DNA of 64,000 nt from contig OX246749.1 of the NCBI GenBank assembly GCA_945910005.1, positions 19,935,821 through 19,999,820 of the forward strand, given 5' to 3'. Positions 34,649 through 48,701 of this stretch are shown piece after piece. Made by a program: the position numbers and the translations under genes. How positions within the stretch are numbered: the first letter of the stretch is position 1; each line of letters opens with the position of its first letter. The notes below the pieces were generated by a model, which was given only the letters and a program-made list of their open reading frames with translations, did not search any database and was not told the DNA's origin. The DNA is from Isoperla grammatica. Its lineage: Eukaryota > Arthropoda > Insecta > Plecoptera > Perlodidae.

Positions 34649-35776
34649 CATCCACAAGCCTCCGAAAATCGTTCGAAAAGTTATAAGTTATAATGCAGTT
34701 ATTTGAAAATATTTTTTAGAAATAAACTGGTGGCAAAATGTGAGATAGCGTATTACAGTAAATTTTCGTTCGGTTCACGAGTAAACTAACTTCAACGGGA
34801 TCCGATAAGTATTGTAGGTATAAGTTACATTTATTTTGCTGAATAGGGAATGTGCATGAATTTTCTACAGCTCTGAAAGTACGTGAAATATATTGTTATT
34901 CATCTGAAGACATCAGAAACCTAATTTAAAAGTTTTAAAATTAACTCATTATACTTCTATAAATGTTCAAAGATTGTGATTATCTGTTTCCCGCACTATT
35001 ATTTTTAAACGGTATGTGACGTCACAATTCATATAAATCACTGCTTATATGAATGACTCTGCCACCGCTTCCTAGACGAAACAAACAAATTTTCAAGGTC
35101 ATCAAGCTAACCTTGTCAAAATTTGTACTCAGCCGTTGTCAAGTCTGCTTCATATGAATAACAACACCCAATATTTACTGATATTCTATGAAAATAGGTT
35201 TGGTATAATTGTTTTTAATAGTTATTGGACTTCAAAATTAATTATTAGGCGTACTAGACATTAATTCGATTTTATACGATTTTGGATATGATAATTTCCA
35301 AATAAGCGTTATTTTATTTATCACTTTATGATTGGTTGATTGCTGATATATGAATAGTGACGTATGCCCCGTTTTTCCCGCCATAAATATGTGTGAAACT
35401 TTCAGCTCGTTTTTATAAATGAAACTTTATTCTATGTCATCGAAATAAAATATTTTTGTATTCAGGAAGTTAATCCTAATCTAGTAAAATGCTAAAAAAA
35501 GATGACGCATATTCCCTATTGTAGTGAAGTAACTATGACAACGGAAAATCGAAGCTTTAATATAATATGTGGACAATCAATCATTTGTTGAACAATGGCA
35601 GGATGTATAATAACTATGGCAATAAAAAGTTCCAATCTTTCCACGTCAATTTTTTGTTTTGTTTTTATTGATTGCTGTTTTATGAACAAATGTGAACATT
35701 CTTATTGACGATGATATTAGTGTTTTCAGTATAACGGCGCTGGAGCAACGAGGCCATTAGCGACTCTTTTATCACT
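34649..35776. other. AT-rich intergenic DNA, no gene seen
   Basis: No coding exon recognised. A short perfect inverted repeat, ATTCATATAA/TTATATGAAT, lies around 35027-35055, just after a TGACGTCA. Otherwise featureless by eye. Confidence 0.5.
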
Positions 35777-36505
35777 AGGAAACGCTCTGTGTCACGCGTT
35801 GATAAGCGAGCGCGTCCATATCCACGAACTTTATGGCGAAAAATTTTCAAAGCTAATAAAAACAACAACAATTCAAGAATGCGCATTGCTAAAATATTTC
35901 TAATTTCTATAGCTATTATACTTCCCGACATTGTTAAATGCTGTGCAATGTGCGTTGCTAAGAATTTTCGTTGTCATTACGTATATTGTTTTCAACACGG
36001 TCCGCCACCGTTACTAACACTTATTGACAGCAATAGAAATGTAATTTCTGCCTCTAATACGTGTCAAATCGCGTTTAAGTTAGTATATTTGTAACCGCAC
36101 AAAAATCTACTATAAGATAGCCACCTCACATTTTGCCATTACTGTGTTTCAGAAAAATATTTTCGAGTATTTTTTGTGTAACTATGTCAATACTTATCAG
36201 AGCTCCATAAAATGAACACATTCGTGACCGGAAAATTTTTATAAAAATATGTTTAGCTCACATTTTGCCGCCATTTTGTTTCAGAAAAGTATTTTCAGTA
36301 ACTACGGTGTAGCTTTGTAAATTTTCGAACGATTTTGCCACAAAACTATAAACCTTCAATCCACATCGAGGCTTGTAGACGGTCCAAATTTTCAGTTAAT
36401 CGGACTTTCCGTTCGGCCGCTATCGGGGGACGTAGAAAAACAAACAGACAAACAAACAAAACAAGTGCTATAAAAGTCTAGTGGAGACGCTTGTTTTGCT
36501 CGCTT
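35777..36505 (+). repeat. Interspersed repeat R1, copy 3
   Basis: Starts AACGCTCTGTGTCACGCGTT, continues AAGCGAGCGCGTCCATAT, and ends GAGACGCTTGTTTTGCTCGCTT. Full-length relative to copy 1. Frames in it on both strands are not conserved between copies. Confidence 0.72.
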
Positions 36506-36937
36506 AATGATTATTAACAACATATCGAGAAAAAATGTATACAAGTTCTAAGGTTGTAACTTTCGCCGCCATCTGTAAAAAATGTTCATGTTTATAATCA
36601 AGGTATTTTTTGTTTTGTTTGTTTTGTAAGAGTAGGCCTAATATGATATACACATTTTTTGTTTGATACATTGAAAAAATCGCTCATTTCGCAACGCGAG
36701 AGCACTCAAAATACACTAGACGCATTCTGGTGGCAAGAAAATAAACTTCTATTAGGAGTGGTCTAGCTGTCAATTTTCATTGTTGTTGTATTGTTATTAT
36801 TCATCAATGGCGCTGAAAGGAGGTTGCTTAGCAGCGCTATCTATGTTAGTTTTGAGTCCTCTATAGTATTCCAACACGGGAATTTGAATGCAGAATGCGT
36901 TTTCTCGCGCCTCGCTGTCTATTGGCCGCAGTAAGAT
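36506..36937. other. Intergenic spacer, nothing recognised
   Basis: No gene, RNA or repeat boundary seen. Confidence 0.45.
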
Positions 36938-37155
36938 ACTCTAGCCAATCAGAGCATATCTGTCATTCCAGACAACAGCTGATATATTCTACCAGTTTGT
37001 TTATATTTCTCACGCTAGGTAGCAGCACTCGCTCACCATCATATATGTAAAATACTCTAGCCAATCAGAGCATATCTGTCATTCCGATTTATTCTACCAG
37101 TTTGTTTATATTTCTCACGCTAGGTAGCAGCACTCGCTCACCATCATATAATCGG
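36938..37155 (+). repeat. Tandem duplication, about 110 bp x 2
   Basis: ACTCTAGCCAATCAGAGCAT occurs at 36938 and 37054. Both copies continue to CACGCTAGGTAGCAGCACTC and GCTCACCATCATATA. The second lacks about 16 bases (ACAACAGCTGATATAT region). Confidence 0.85.
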
Positions 37156-37842
37156 TGAAACAGCGTACTTCTTCATCGGCATGATTAGCAGACGACATTT
37201 ACCACAACGTGAACGATTACGTACATGAACATGATGACGAAGTTCACCGTGAATAATTTAAGTATTGTCTCGTCGACTTACGAGACTAGAGCCAACAAAA
37301 CATGTTATTACAGATAACTGGAACCCAGCGCTTCTTTCATATTAATGTACACAAACTACAGTAATACTCAATTGCTTATAAGTAGCAGTGTCAAGACTAT
37401 TCATTTATTTGTCCATCACATTCAGTTATAAAGCAAAGTCAATAAATAAAAACAAAATATATGAAATAAATTAAAATAATAGTTTAAACAATAACATGTA
37501 GGCCTAGGCCTATATACAACTTATTACAATGTTTAAGTGACTGCCAGAGACAAATTCATTTTTATAATGCGTGTAGCCATCCACATGCTAATAAAAATGG
37601 TAAACTAAACTTGGTAAAAAGTAGGCCTAAAAATATTTCTATTTTTCCTACTTTTCCTGAAAAAATGGGAAAATGTCTGTTCTTTCCTCGAGTTCCATTT
37701 TTCAGGAATATTTCAAACCCTGCCCTTCTCTCAGTGCATTTTTTTGACGTTGGGGATTTTAACCCCATAATTCCCCCCAACCCCCTTGGATACACCATGC
37801 TCAATACAGTGAAAGGAAAGTGCATCTTCCTTCACCTGCTAC
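37156..37842. other. Intergenic spacer, nothing recognised
   Basis: No gene seen. Overlapping frames on both strands at 37562-37880 show no family resemblance. Confidence 0.45.
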
Positions 37843-38090
37843 GAAGTGAGATGCTTCCACTGCAGAAGGTCCAGAGGTAGATCACGGTTCGAGCTAGGAT
37901 ATTTAGCTTCGTCAGCTGTCTCAGATGCATCTGTATGATACTGGATCACGGTAGTACGGGGTATAGTAGGTACAGACCCTTACTTTAAAGCCAGCATAGC
38001 AAATAGGCACACAGCGAATGGAATAAAGTCCCCCAATGACAATCAGTTCTTGTATTACATGTTTAGATAAACAAAAACTAAATTATTTTA
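37843..38090 (+). mobile_element. Degenerate tRNA-derived SINE, copy 3
   Basis: GCTTCCACTGCAGAAGGTC and CACGGTTCGAGC match the anticodon-arm and B-box parts of the other SINE heads. The tail AAAGTCCCCCAATGACAATC matches the tail of copy 2 (AAAGTCCCCCACTAAAAATC). The middle is diverged. Confidence 0.5.
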
Positions 38091-38999
38091 TTTTACCCGC
38101 CAACAAAGTTGAATGCGAGTAGCAAGGTCCCCTGATCTCCGCAAGGGTCGCGCATTGTCCTCGGTGCTTCGTCCGACCTCCGCTCCGCTAGGGGAGCGCT
38201 GGGAGTAGCGACATAGCAGGTGATACCCAACACAGGGACGACGCTAGGGAGTAGCGACATAGCAGGTGATACCCAACACAGGGACGACGCTAGGGAGTAG
38301 CGACATAGCAGGTGATACCCAACACAGGGACGACGCTAGGGAGTAGCGACATAGCAGGTGATACCCAACACAGGGACGACGCTAGAGAGTAGCGACATAA
38401 CAGGTGATACCCAACACAGGGACGACGCTAGGGAGTAGCGACATAGCAGGTGATACCCAACACAGGGACGACGCTAGGGAGTAGCGACATAGCAGGTGAT
38501 ACACCACACAGGGACGACGCTAGGGAGTAGCAGGTGATACCCAACACAGGGACGACGCTAGGGAGTAGCGACATAGCAGGTGATACCCAACACAGGGACG
38601 ACGCTAGGGAGTAGCGACATAGCAGGTGATACCCAACACAGGGACGACGCTACGGAGTAGCGACATAGCAGGTGATACCCAACACAGGGACGACGCTAGG
38701 GAGTAGCGACATAGCAGGTGATGCCCAACACAGGGACGACGCTAGGGAGTAGCGACATAGCAGGTGATACCCAACACAGGGACGACGCTAGGGAGTAGCG
38801 ACATAGCAGGTGATACCAAACACAGGGACGACGCTAGGGAGTAGCGACATAGCAGGTGATACCCAACACAGGGACGACGCTAGGGAGTAGCGACATAGCA
38901 GGTGATACCCAACACAGGGACGACGCTAGGGAGTAGCTACATAGCAGGTGATACCCAACACAGGGACGACGCTAGGGAGTAGCGACATAGCAGGTGATA

Positions 39000-41390
39000 C
39001 CCAACACAGGGACGACGCTAGGGAGTAGCGACATAGCAGGTTATACCCAACACAGGGACGACGCTAAGGAGTAGCGACATAGCAGGTGATACCCAACACA
39101 GGGACGACGCTAGGGAGTAGCGACAAAGCAGGTAATACCCAACAAAGGGACGACGCTAGGGAGTAGCGACATAGCAGGTGATACCCAACACAGGGACGAC
39201 GCTAGGGAGTAGCGACATAGCAGGTGATACCCAACACAGGGACGACGCTAGGGAGTAGCAGGTGATACCCAACACAGGGACGACGCTAGGGAGTAGCGAC
39301 ATAGCAGGTGATACCCAACACAGGGACGACGCTAGGGAGTAGCGACTTAGCAGGTGATACCCAACACAGGGACGACGCTAGGGAGTAGCGACATAGCAGG
39401 TGATACCCAACACAGGGACGACGCTAGGGAGTAGCAGGTGATACCCAACATAGGGACGACGCTAGAGAGTAGCGACATAGCAGGTGATACCCAACACAGG
39501 GACGACGCTAGGGAGTAGCGACATAGCAGGTGATACCCAACACAGGGACGACGCTAGGGAGTAGCGACATAGCAGGTGATACCCAACACAGGGACGACGC
39601 TAGGGAGTAGCGACATAGCAGGTGATACCCAACACAGGGACGACGCTAGGGAGTAGCGACATAGCAGGTGATACCCAACACAGGGACGACGCTAGGGAGT
39701 AGCGACATAGCAGGTGATACCCAACACAGGGACGACGCTAGGGAGTAGCGACATAGCAGGTGATACCCAACACAGGGACGACGCTAGGGAGTAGCGACAT
39801 AGCAGGTGATACCCAACACAGGGACGACGCTAGGGAGTAGCGACATAGCAGGTGATACCCAACACAGGGACGACGCTAGGGAGTAGCGACATAGCAGGTG
39901 ATACCCAACACAGGGACGACGCTAGGGAGTAGCGACATAGCAGGTGATACCCAACACAGGGACGACGCTAGGGAGTATCGACATAGCAGGTGATACCCAA
40001 CACAGGGACGACGCTAGGGAGTAGCGACATAGCAGGTGATACCCAACACAGGGACGACGCTAGGGAGTAGCGACATAGCAGGTGATACCCAACACAGGGA
40101 CGACGCTAGGGAGAAGCAGGTAATACCCAACACAGGGACGACGCTAGGGAGTAGCGACATAGCAGGTGATACCCAACACAGGGACGACGCTAGGGAGTAG
40201 CGACATAGCAGGTTATACCCAACACAGGGACGACGCTAAGGAGTAGCGACATAGCAGGTGATACCCAACACAGGGACGACGCTAGGGAGTAGCGACAAAG
40301 CAGGTAATACCCAACAAAGGGACGACGCTAGGGAGTAGCGACATAGCAGGTGATACCCAACACAGGGACGACGCTAGGGAGTAGCGACATAGCAGGTGAT
40401 ACCCAACACAGGGACGACGCTAGGGAGTAGCAGGTGATACCCAACACAGGGACGACGCTAGGGAGTAGCGACATAGCAGGTGATACCCAACACAGGGACG
40501 ACGCTAGGGAGTAGCGACTTAGCAGGTGATACCCAACACAGGGACGACGCTAGGGAGTAGCGACATAGCAGGTGATACCCAACACAGGGACGACGCTAGG
40601 GAGTAGCAGGTGATACCCAACATAGGGACGACGCTAGAGAGTAGCGACATAGCAGGTGATACCCAACACAGGGACGACGCTAGGGAGTAGCGACATAGCA
40701 GGTGATACCCAACACAGGGACGACGCTAGGGAGTAGCGACATAGCAGGTGATACCCAACACAGGGACGACGCTAGGGAGTAGCGACATAGCAGGTGATAC
40801 CCAACACAGGGACGACGCTAGGGAGTAGCGACATAGCAGGTGATACCCAACACAGGGACGACGCTAGGGAGTAGCGACATAGCAGGTGATACCCAACACA
40901 GGGACGACGCTAGGGAGTAGCGACATAGCAGGTGATACCCAACACAGGGACGACGCTAGGGAGTAGCGACATAGCAGGTGATACCCAACACAGGGACGAC
41001 GCTAGGGAGTAGCGACATAGCAGGTGATACCCAACACAGGGACGACGCTAGGGAGTAGCGACATAGCAGGTGATACCCAACACAGGGACGACGCTAGGGA
41101 GTAGCGACATAGCAGGTGATACCCAACACAGGGACGACGCTAGGGAGTAGCGACATAGCAGGTGATACCCAACACAGGGACGACGCTAGGGAGTAGCGAC
41201 ATAGCAGGTGATACCCAACACAGGGACGACGCTAGGGAGTAGCGACATAGCAGGTGATACCCAACACAGGGACGACGCTAGGGAGAAGCAGGTGATACCC
41301 AACACAGGGACGACGCTAGGGAGTAGCGACATAGCAGGTGATACCCAACACAGGGACGACGCTAGGGAGTAGCGACATAGCAGGTGATGC
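39000..41390. repeat. 1172-bp higher-order duplication inside the 46-bp satellite
   Basis: GGTTATACCC (39041 and 40213), CGACAAAGCAGG (39121 and 40293) and CATAGGGACG (39449 and 40621) all recur at an offset of 1172. Breakpoints lie between markers and are approximate. Confidence 0.82.
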
Positions 41391-44300
41391 CCAACACAGG
41401 GACGACGCTAGGGAGTAGCGACATAGCAGGTGATACCCAACACAGGGACGACGCTAGGGAGTAGCGACATAGCAGGTGATACCCAACACAGGGATGACGC
41501 TAGGGAGTAGCGACATAGCAGGTGATACCCAACACAGGGACGACGCTAGGGAGCAGCGACATAGCAGGTGATACCCAACACAGGGACGACGCTAGGGAGT
41601 ATCGACATAGCAGGTGATACCCAACACAGGGACGACGCTAGGGAGTAGCGACATAGCAGGTGATACCCAACACAGGGACGACGCTAGGGAGTAGCGACAT
41701 AGCAGGTGATACCCAACACAGGGACGACGCTAAGGAGTAGCGACATAGCAGGTGATACCCAACACAGGGACGACGCTAGGGAGTAGCGACATAGCAGGTG
41801 ATACCCAACACAGGGACGACGCTAGGGAGTAGCGACATAGCAGGTGATACCCAACCAGGGGCCGACGCTAGGGAGTAGCGACAAAGCAGGTGATATCCAA
41901 CACAGGGACGACGCTAGGGAGTAGCGACATAGCAGGTGATACCCAACACAGGGACGACGCTAGGGAGTAGCAGGTGATACCTAACACAGGGACGACGCTA
42001 GGGAGTAGCGACATAGCAGGTGATACCCAACACAGGGACGACGCTAGGGAGTAGCGACATAGCAGGTGATACCCAACACAGGGACGACGCTAGGGAGTAG
42101 CGACATAGCAGGTGATACCCAACAGAGGGACGACGCTAGGGAGTAGCGACATAGCAGGTGATACCCAACACAGGGACGACGCTAGGGAGTAGCGACATAG
42201 CAGGTGATACCCAACACAGGGACGACGCTAGGGAGTAGCGACATAGCAGGTGATACCCAACACAGGGACGACGCTAGGGAGTAGCGACATAGCAGGTGAT
42301 ACCCAACACAGGGACGACGCTAGGGAGTAGCGACCTAGCAGGTAATACCCAACACAGGGACGACGCTAGGGAGTAGCGACATAGCAAGTGATACCCAACA
42401 CAGGGACGACGCTAGGGAGTAGCGACATAGCAGGTGATACCCAACACAGGGACGACGCTAGGGAGTAGCGACATAGCAGGTGATACCCAACACAGGGACG
42501 ACGCTAGGGAGTAGCGACATAGCAGGTGATATCCAACACAGGGACGACGCTAGGGAGTAGCGACATAGCAGGTGATACCCAACACAGGGACGACGCTAGG
42601 GAGTAGCGACATAGCAGGTGATACCCAACACAGGGACGACGCTAGGGAGTATCAGGTGATACCTAACACAGGGACGACGCTAGGGAGTAGCGACATAGCA
42701 GGTGATACCCAACACAGGGACGACGCTAGGGAGTAGCGACATAGCAGGCGTATACCCAACACAGGGACGACGCTAGGGAGTAGCGACATAGCAGGTGATA
42801 CCCAACACAGGGACGACGCTAGGGAGTAGCGACATAGAAGTTAATGCCCCACACAGGGACGACGCTAGGGAGTAGCGACATAGCAGGTGATACCCAACAC
42901 AGGGACGACGCTAAGGAGTAGCGACATAGCAGGTGATACCCAACACAGGGACGACGCTAGGGAGTAGCGACATAGCAGGTGATACCCAACACAGGGACGA
43001 CGCTAGGGAGCAGCGACATAGCAGGTGATACCCAACACAGGGACGACGCTAGGGAGTAGCGACATAGCAGGTGATGCCCAACACAGGGACGACGCTAGGG
43101 AGTAGCGACATAGCAGGTGATACCCAACACAGGGACGACGCTAGGGGGTAGCGACATGGCAGATGATACCCAACACAGGGACGACGCTAGGGAGTAGCGA
43201 CATAGCAGGTGATACCCAACACAGGGACGACGCTAGGGAGTAGCGACATAGCAGGTGATACCCAACACAGGGACGACGCTAGGGAGTAGCAGGTGATACC
43301 CAACATAGGGACGACGCTAGAGAGTAGCGACATAGCAGGTGATACCCAACACAGGGACGACGCTAGGGAGTAGCGACATAGCAGGTGATACCCAACACAG
43401 GGACGACGCTAGGGAGTAGCGACATAGCAGGTGATACCCAACACAGGGACGACGCTAGGGAGTAGCGACATAGCAGGTGATACCCAACACAGGGACGACG
43501 CTAGGGAGTAGCGACATAGCAGGTGATACCCAACACAGGGACGACGCTAGGGAGTAGCGACATAGCAGGTGATACCCAACACAGGGACGACGCTAGGGAG
43601 TAGCGACATAGCAGGTGATACCCAACACAGGGACGACGCTAGGGAGTAGCGACATAGCAGGTGATACCCAACACAGGGACGACGCTAGGGAGTAGCGACA
43701 TAGCAGGTGATACCCAACACAGGGACGACGCTAGGGAGTAGCGACATAGCAGGTGATACCCAACACAGGGACGACGCTAGGGAGTAGCGACATAGCAGGT
43801 GATACCCAACACAGGGACGACGCTAGGGAGTAGCGACATAGCAGGTGATACCCAACACAGGGACGACGCTAGGGAGTAGCGACATAGCAGGTGATACCCA
43901 ACACAGGGACGACGCTAGGGAGTAGCGACATAGCAGGTGATACCCAACACAGGGACGACGCTAGGGAGAAGCAGGTGATACCCAACACAGGGACGACGCT
44001 AGGGAGTAGCGACATAGCAGGTGATACCCAACACAGGGACGACGCTAGGGAGTAGCGACATAGCAGGTGATGCCCAACACAGGGACGACGCTAGGGAGTA
44101 GCGACATAGCAGGTGATACCCAACACAGGGACGACGCTAGGGAGTAGCGACATAGCAGGTGATACCCAACACAGGGATGACGCTAGGGAGTAGCGACATA
44201 GCAGGTGATACCCAACACAGGGACGACGCTAGGGAGCAGCGACATAGCAGGTGATACCCAACACAGGGACGACGCTAGGGAGTATCGACATAGCAGGTGA

Positions 44301-45987
44301 TACCCAACACAGGGACGACGCTAGGGAGTAGCGACATAGCAGGTGATACCCAACACAGGGACGACGCTAGGGAGTAGCGACATAGCAGGTGATACCCAAC
44401 ACAGGGACGACGCTAAGGAGTAGCGACATAGCAGGTGATACCCAACACAGGGACGACGCTAGGGAGTAGCGACATAGCAGGTGATACCCAACACAGGGAC
44501 GACGCTAGGGAGTAGCGACATAGCAGGTGATACCCAACACAGGGACGACGCTAGGGAGTAGCGACATAGCAGGTGATATCCAACACAGGGACGACGCTAG
44601 GGAGTAGCGACATAGCAGGTGATACCCAACACAGGGACGACGCTAGGAAGTAGCAGGTGATACCTAACACAGGGACGACGCTAGGGAGTAGCGACATAGC
44701 AGGTGATACCCAACACAGGGACGACGCTAGGGAGTAGCGACATAGCAGGTGATACCCAACACAGGGACGACGCTAGGGAGTAGCGACATAGCAGGTGATA
44801 CCCAACAGAGGGACGACGCTAGGGAGTAGCGACATAGCAGGTGATACCTAACACAGGGACGACGCTAGGGAGTAGCGACATAGCAGGTGATACCCAACAC
44901 AGGGACGACGCTAGGGAGTAGCGACATAGCAGGTGATACCCAACACAGGGACGACGCTAGGGAGTAGCGACATAGCAGGTGATACCCAACACAGGGACGA
45001 CGCTAGGGAGTAGCGACCTAGCAGGTAATACCCAACACAGGGACGACGCTAGGGAGTAGCGACATAGCAGGTGATACCCAACACAGGGACGACGCTAGGG
45101 AGTAGCGACATAGCAGGTGATACCCAACACAGGGACGACGCTAGGGAGTAGCGACATAGCAGGTGATACCCAACACAGGGACGACGCTAGGGAGTAGCGA
45201 CATAGCAGGTGATATCCAACACAGGGACGACGCTAGGGAGTAGCGACATAGCAGGTGATACCCAACACAGGGACGACGCTAGGGAGTAGCGACATAGCAG
45301 GTGATACCCAACACAGGGACGACGCTAGGGAGTATCAGGTGATACCTAACACAGGGACGACGCTAGGGAGTAGCGACATAGCAGGTGATACCCAACACAG
45401 GGACGACGCTAGGGAGTAGCGACATAGCAGGTGTATACCCAACACAGGGACGACGCTAGGGAGTAGCGACATAGCAGGTGATACCCAACACAGGGACGAC
45501 GCTAGGGAGTAGCGACATAGAAGTTAATGCCCCACACAGGGACGACGCTAGGGAGTAGCGACATAGCAGGTGATACCCAACACAGGGACGACGCTAAGGA
45601 GTAGCGACATAGCAGGTGATACCCAACACAGGGACGACGCTAGGGAGTAGCGACATAGCAGGTGATACCCAACACAGGGACGACGCTAGGGAGCAGCGAC
45701 ATAGCAGGTGATACCCAACACAGGGACGACGCTAGGGAGTAGCGACATAGCAGGTGATGCCCAACACAGGGACGACGCTAGGGAGTAGCGACATAGCAGG
45801 TGATACCCAACACAGGGACGACGCTAGGGGGTAGCGACATGGCAGATGATACCCAACACAGGGACGACGCTAGGGAGTAGCGACATAGCAGGTGATACCC
45901 AACACAGGGACGACGCTAGGGAGTAGCGACATAGCAGGTGATACCCAACACAGGGACGACGCTAGGGAGTAGCGACATAGCAGGTGA
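40621..45987. repeat. 2683-bp higher-order tandem duplication inside the 46-bp satellite
   Basis: Marker variants repeat at the same offset of 2683: CATAGGGACG at 40621 and 43304, GGGAGAAGC at 41281 and 43964, GGGATGACG at 41491 and 44174, GAAGTTAATG at 42837 and 45520, GGCAGATGAT at 43158 and 45841. The end coordinate is the expected limit, not a sharp breakpoint. Confidence 0.88.
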
Positions 45988-48285
45988 TACCCAACACAGG
46001 GACGACGCTAGGGAGTAGTGACATAGCAGGTGATACCCAACACAGGGACGACGCTAGGGAGTAGCGACATAGCAGGTGATACCCAACACAGGGACGACGC
46101 TAGGGAGTAGCGACATAGCAGGTGATACCCAACACAGGGACGACGCTAGGGAGTAGCGACATAGCAGGTGATGCCCAACACAGGGACGACGCTAGGGAGT
46201 AGCGACATAGCAGGTGTATACCCAACACAGGGACGACGCTAGGGAGTAGCGACATAGCAGGTGATACCCAACACAGGGACGACGCTAGGGAGTAGCGACA
46301 TAGCAGGTGTATACCCAACACAGGGACGACGCTAGGGAGTAGCGACATAGCAGGTGATACCCAACACAGGGACGACGCTAGGGAGTAGCGACATAGAAGT
46401 TAATGCCCCACACAGGGACGACGCTAGGGAGTAGCGACATAGCAGGTGATACCCAACACAGGGACGACGCTAAGGAGTAGCGACATAGCAGGTGATACCC
46501 AACACAGGGACGACGCTAGGGAGTAGCGACATAGCAGGTGATACCCAACACAGGGACGACGCTAGGGAGTAGCGACATAGCAGGTGATGCCCAACACAGG
46601 GACGACGCTAGGGAGTAGCGACATAGCAGGTGATACCCAACACAGGGACGACGCTAGGGAGTAGCGACATAGCAGGTGATACCCAACACAGGGACGACGC
46701 TAGGGAGTAGTGACATAGCAGGTGATACCCAACACAGGGACGACGCTAGGGAGTAGCGACATAGCAGGTGATACCCAACACAGGGACGACGCTAGGGAGT
46801 AGCGACATAGCAGGTGATACCCAACACAGGGACGACGCTAGGGAGTAGTGACATAGCAGGTGATACCCAACACAGGGACGACGCTAGGGAGTAGTGACAT
46901 AGCAGGTGATACCCAACACAGGGACGACGCTAGGGAGTAGTGGTTTAGCAGGTGATACCCAACACAGGGACGACGCTAGGGAGTAGTGACATAGCAGGTG
47001 ATACCCAACACAGGGACGACGCTAGGGAGTAGCGACATAGCAGGTGATACCCAACACAGGGACGACGCTAGGGAGTAGCGACATAGCAGGTGATACCCAA
47101 CACAGGGACGACGCTAGGAAGTAGCGACATAGCAGGTGATACCCAACACAGGGACGACGCTAGGGAGTAGCGACATAGCAGATGATACCCAACACAGGGA
47201 CGACGCTAGGGAGTAGCGACATAGCAGGTGATATCCAACACAGGGACGACGCTAGGGAGTAGTGACATAGCAGGTGATACCCAACACAGGGACGACGCTA
47301 GGGAGTAGTGACATAGCAGGTGATACCCAACACAGGGACGACGCTAGGAAGTAGCGACATAGCAGGTGATACCCAACACAGGGACGACGCTAGGGAGTAG
47401 CGACATAGCAGATGATACCCAACACAGGGACGACGCTAGGGAGTAGCGACATAGCAGGTGATACCCAACACAGGGACGACGCTAGGGAGTAGTGACATAG
47501 CAGGTGATACCCAACACAGGGACGACGCTAGAGAGTAGTGACATAGCAGGTGATACCCAACACAGGGACGACGCTAGGGAGTAGCGACATAGCAGGTGGT
47601 CCCCAACACAGGGACGACGCTAGGGAGTAGCGACATAGCAGGTGATACCCAACACAGGGACGACGCTAGGGAGTAGCAGGTGATACCCAACACAGGGACG
47701 ACGCTAGGGAGTAGTGACATAGCAGGTGATACCCAACACAGGGACGACGCTAGGGAGTAGTGACATAGCAGGTGATACCCAACACAGGGACGACGCTAGG
47801 GAGTAGCGACATAGCAGGTGATACCCAACACAGGGACGACGCTAGGGAGTAGCGACATAGCAGGTGATACCCAACACAGGGACGACGCTAGGGAGTAGCG
47901 ACATAGCAGGTGGTCCCCAACACAGGGACGACGCTAGGGAGTAGCGACATAGCAGGTGATACCCAACACAGGGACGACGCTAGGGAGTAGCGACATAGCA
48001 GGTGATACCCAACACAGGGACGACGCTAGGAAGTAGCGACATAGCAGGTGATACCCAACACAGGGACGACGCTAGGGAGTAGCGACATAGCAGATGATAC
48101 CCAACACAGGGACGACGCTAGGGAGTAGCGACATAGCAGGTGATATCCAACACAGGGACGACGCTAGAGAGTAGCGACATAGCAGGTGATACCTAACACA
48201 GGGACGACGCTAGGGAGTAGCGACATAGCAGGTGATACCCAACACAGGGACGACGCTAGGGAGTAGCGACATAGCAGGTGATACC

Positions 48286-48640
48286 TGTGAGGAGCTGACG
48301 GGACTGGCGACGAAAATAAGCACACTTCAGATGACTTATTGAATGGATGTGTATTTATTTACCAGAACTTATTAATTACTTACTGAATACTGAACTCTAT
48401 GATACAGAACTAGAGCTTGACTTACCTAGCTCCTCTTACAAACTTACAAACAGAACTGATCTAAAAAACAAAACCCTACCGCCAGACAATCACCTTGACC
48501 TCCTCAGCTCACCGCCTTCTTGATAGGCGTACTTGTACTTGTCATTTAATAATTAGGTAAACAATAATCTGAATACTATAAATATGCTAAATAAATAAAG
48601 ATGAAACTAAAGTAATGTTCATGTATGGTTATTTATAACA
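48286..48640 (-). repeat. 3' LTR of the gypsy element
   Basis: 355 bp, TG..CA ends on the + strand (TGTGAGGAGC to TTTATAACA). Matches the other LTR except one base by eye (TTACTGAATA here, TTACTAAATA in the 5' LTR). Confidence 0.95.
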
Positions 48641-48701
48641 CTCGGCCATCCTGTTGTTAATTGGCCGCAATTAACCGGTGGTAACGTGAAATGTTATCGT
48701 C

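Larger units (their letters stand above)
38190..48285 (+). repeat. 46-bp satellite, left block
   Basis: About 220 units of AGCGACATAGCAGGTGATAC, CCAACACAGGGACGACGCTA, GGGAGT. Frequent 38-bp units lack CGACATAG, a deletion between the two AGC triplets. Rare variants (GGGATGACG, GAAGTTAATGCCCC, GGCAGATG) mark higher-order duplications with offsets of 1172 and 2683 bp. No coding function; the reverse-strand frames are by-products. Confidence 0.97.

Noticed and set aside
38190..48285. CRISPR array
   Set aside because: Units are contiguous 46-bp repeats with no unique spacers, no cas genes are present, and the locus is eukaryotic.
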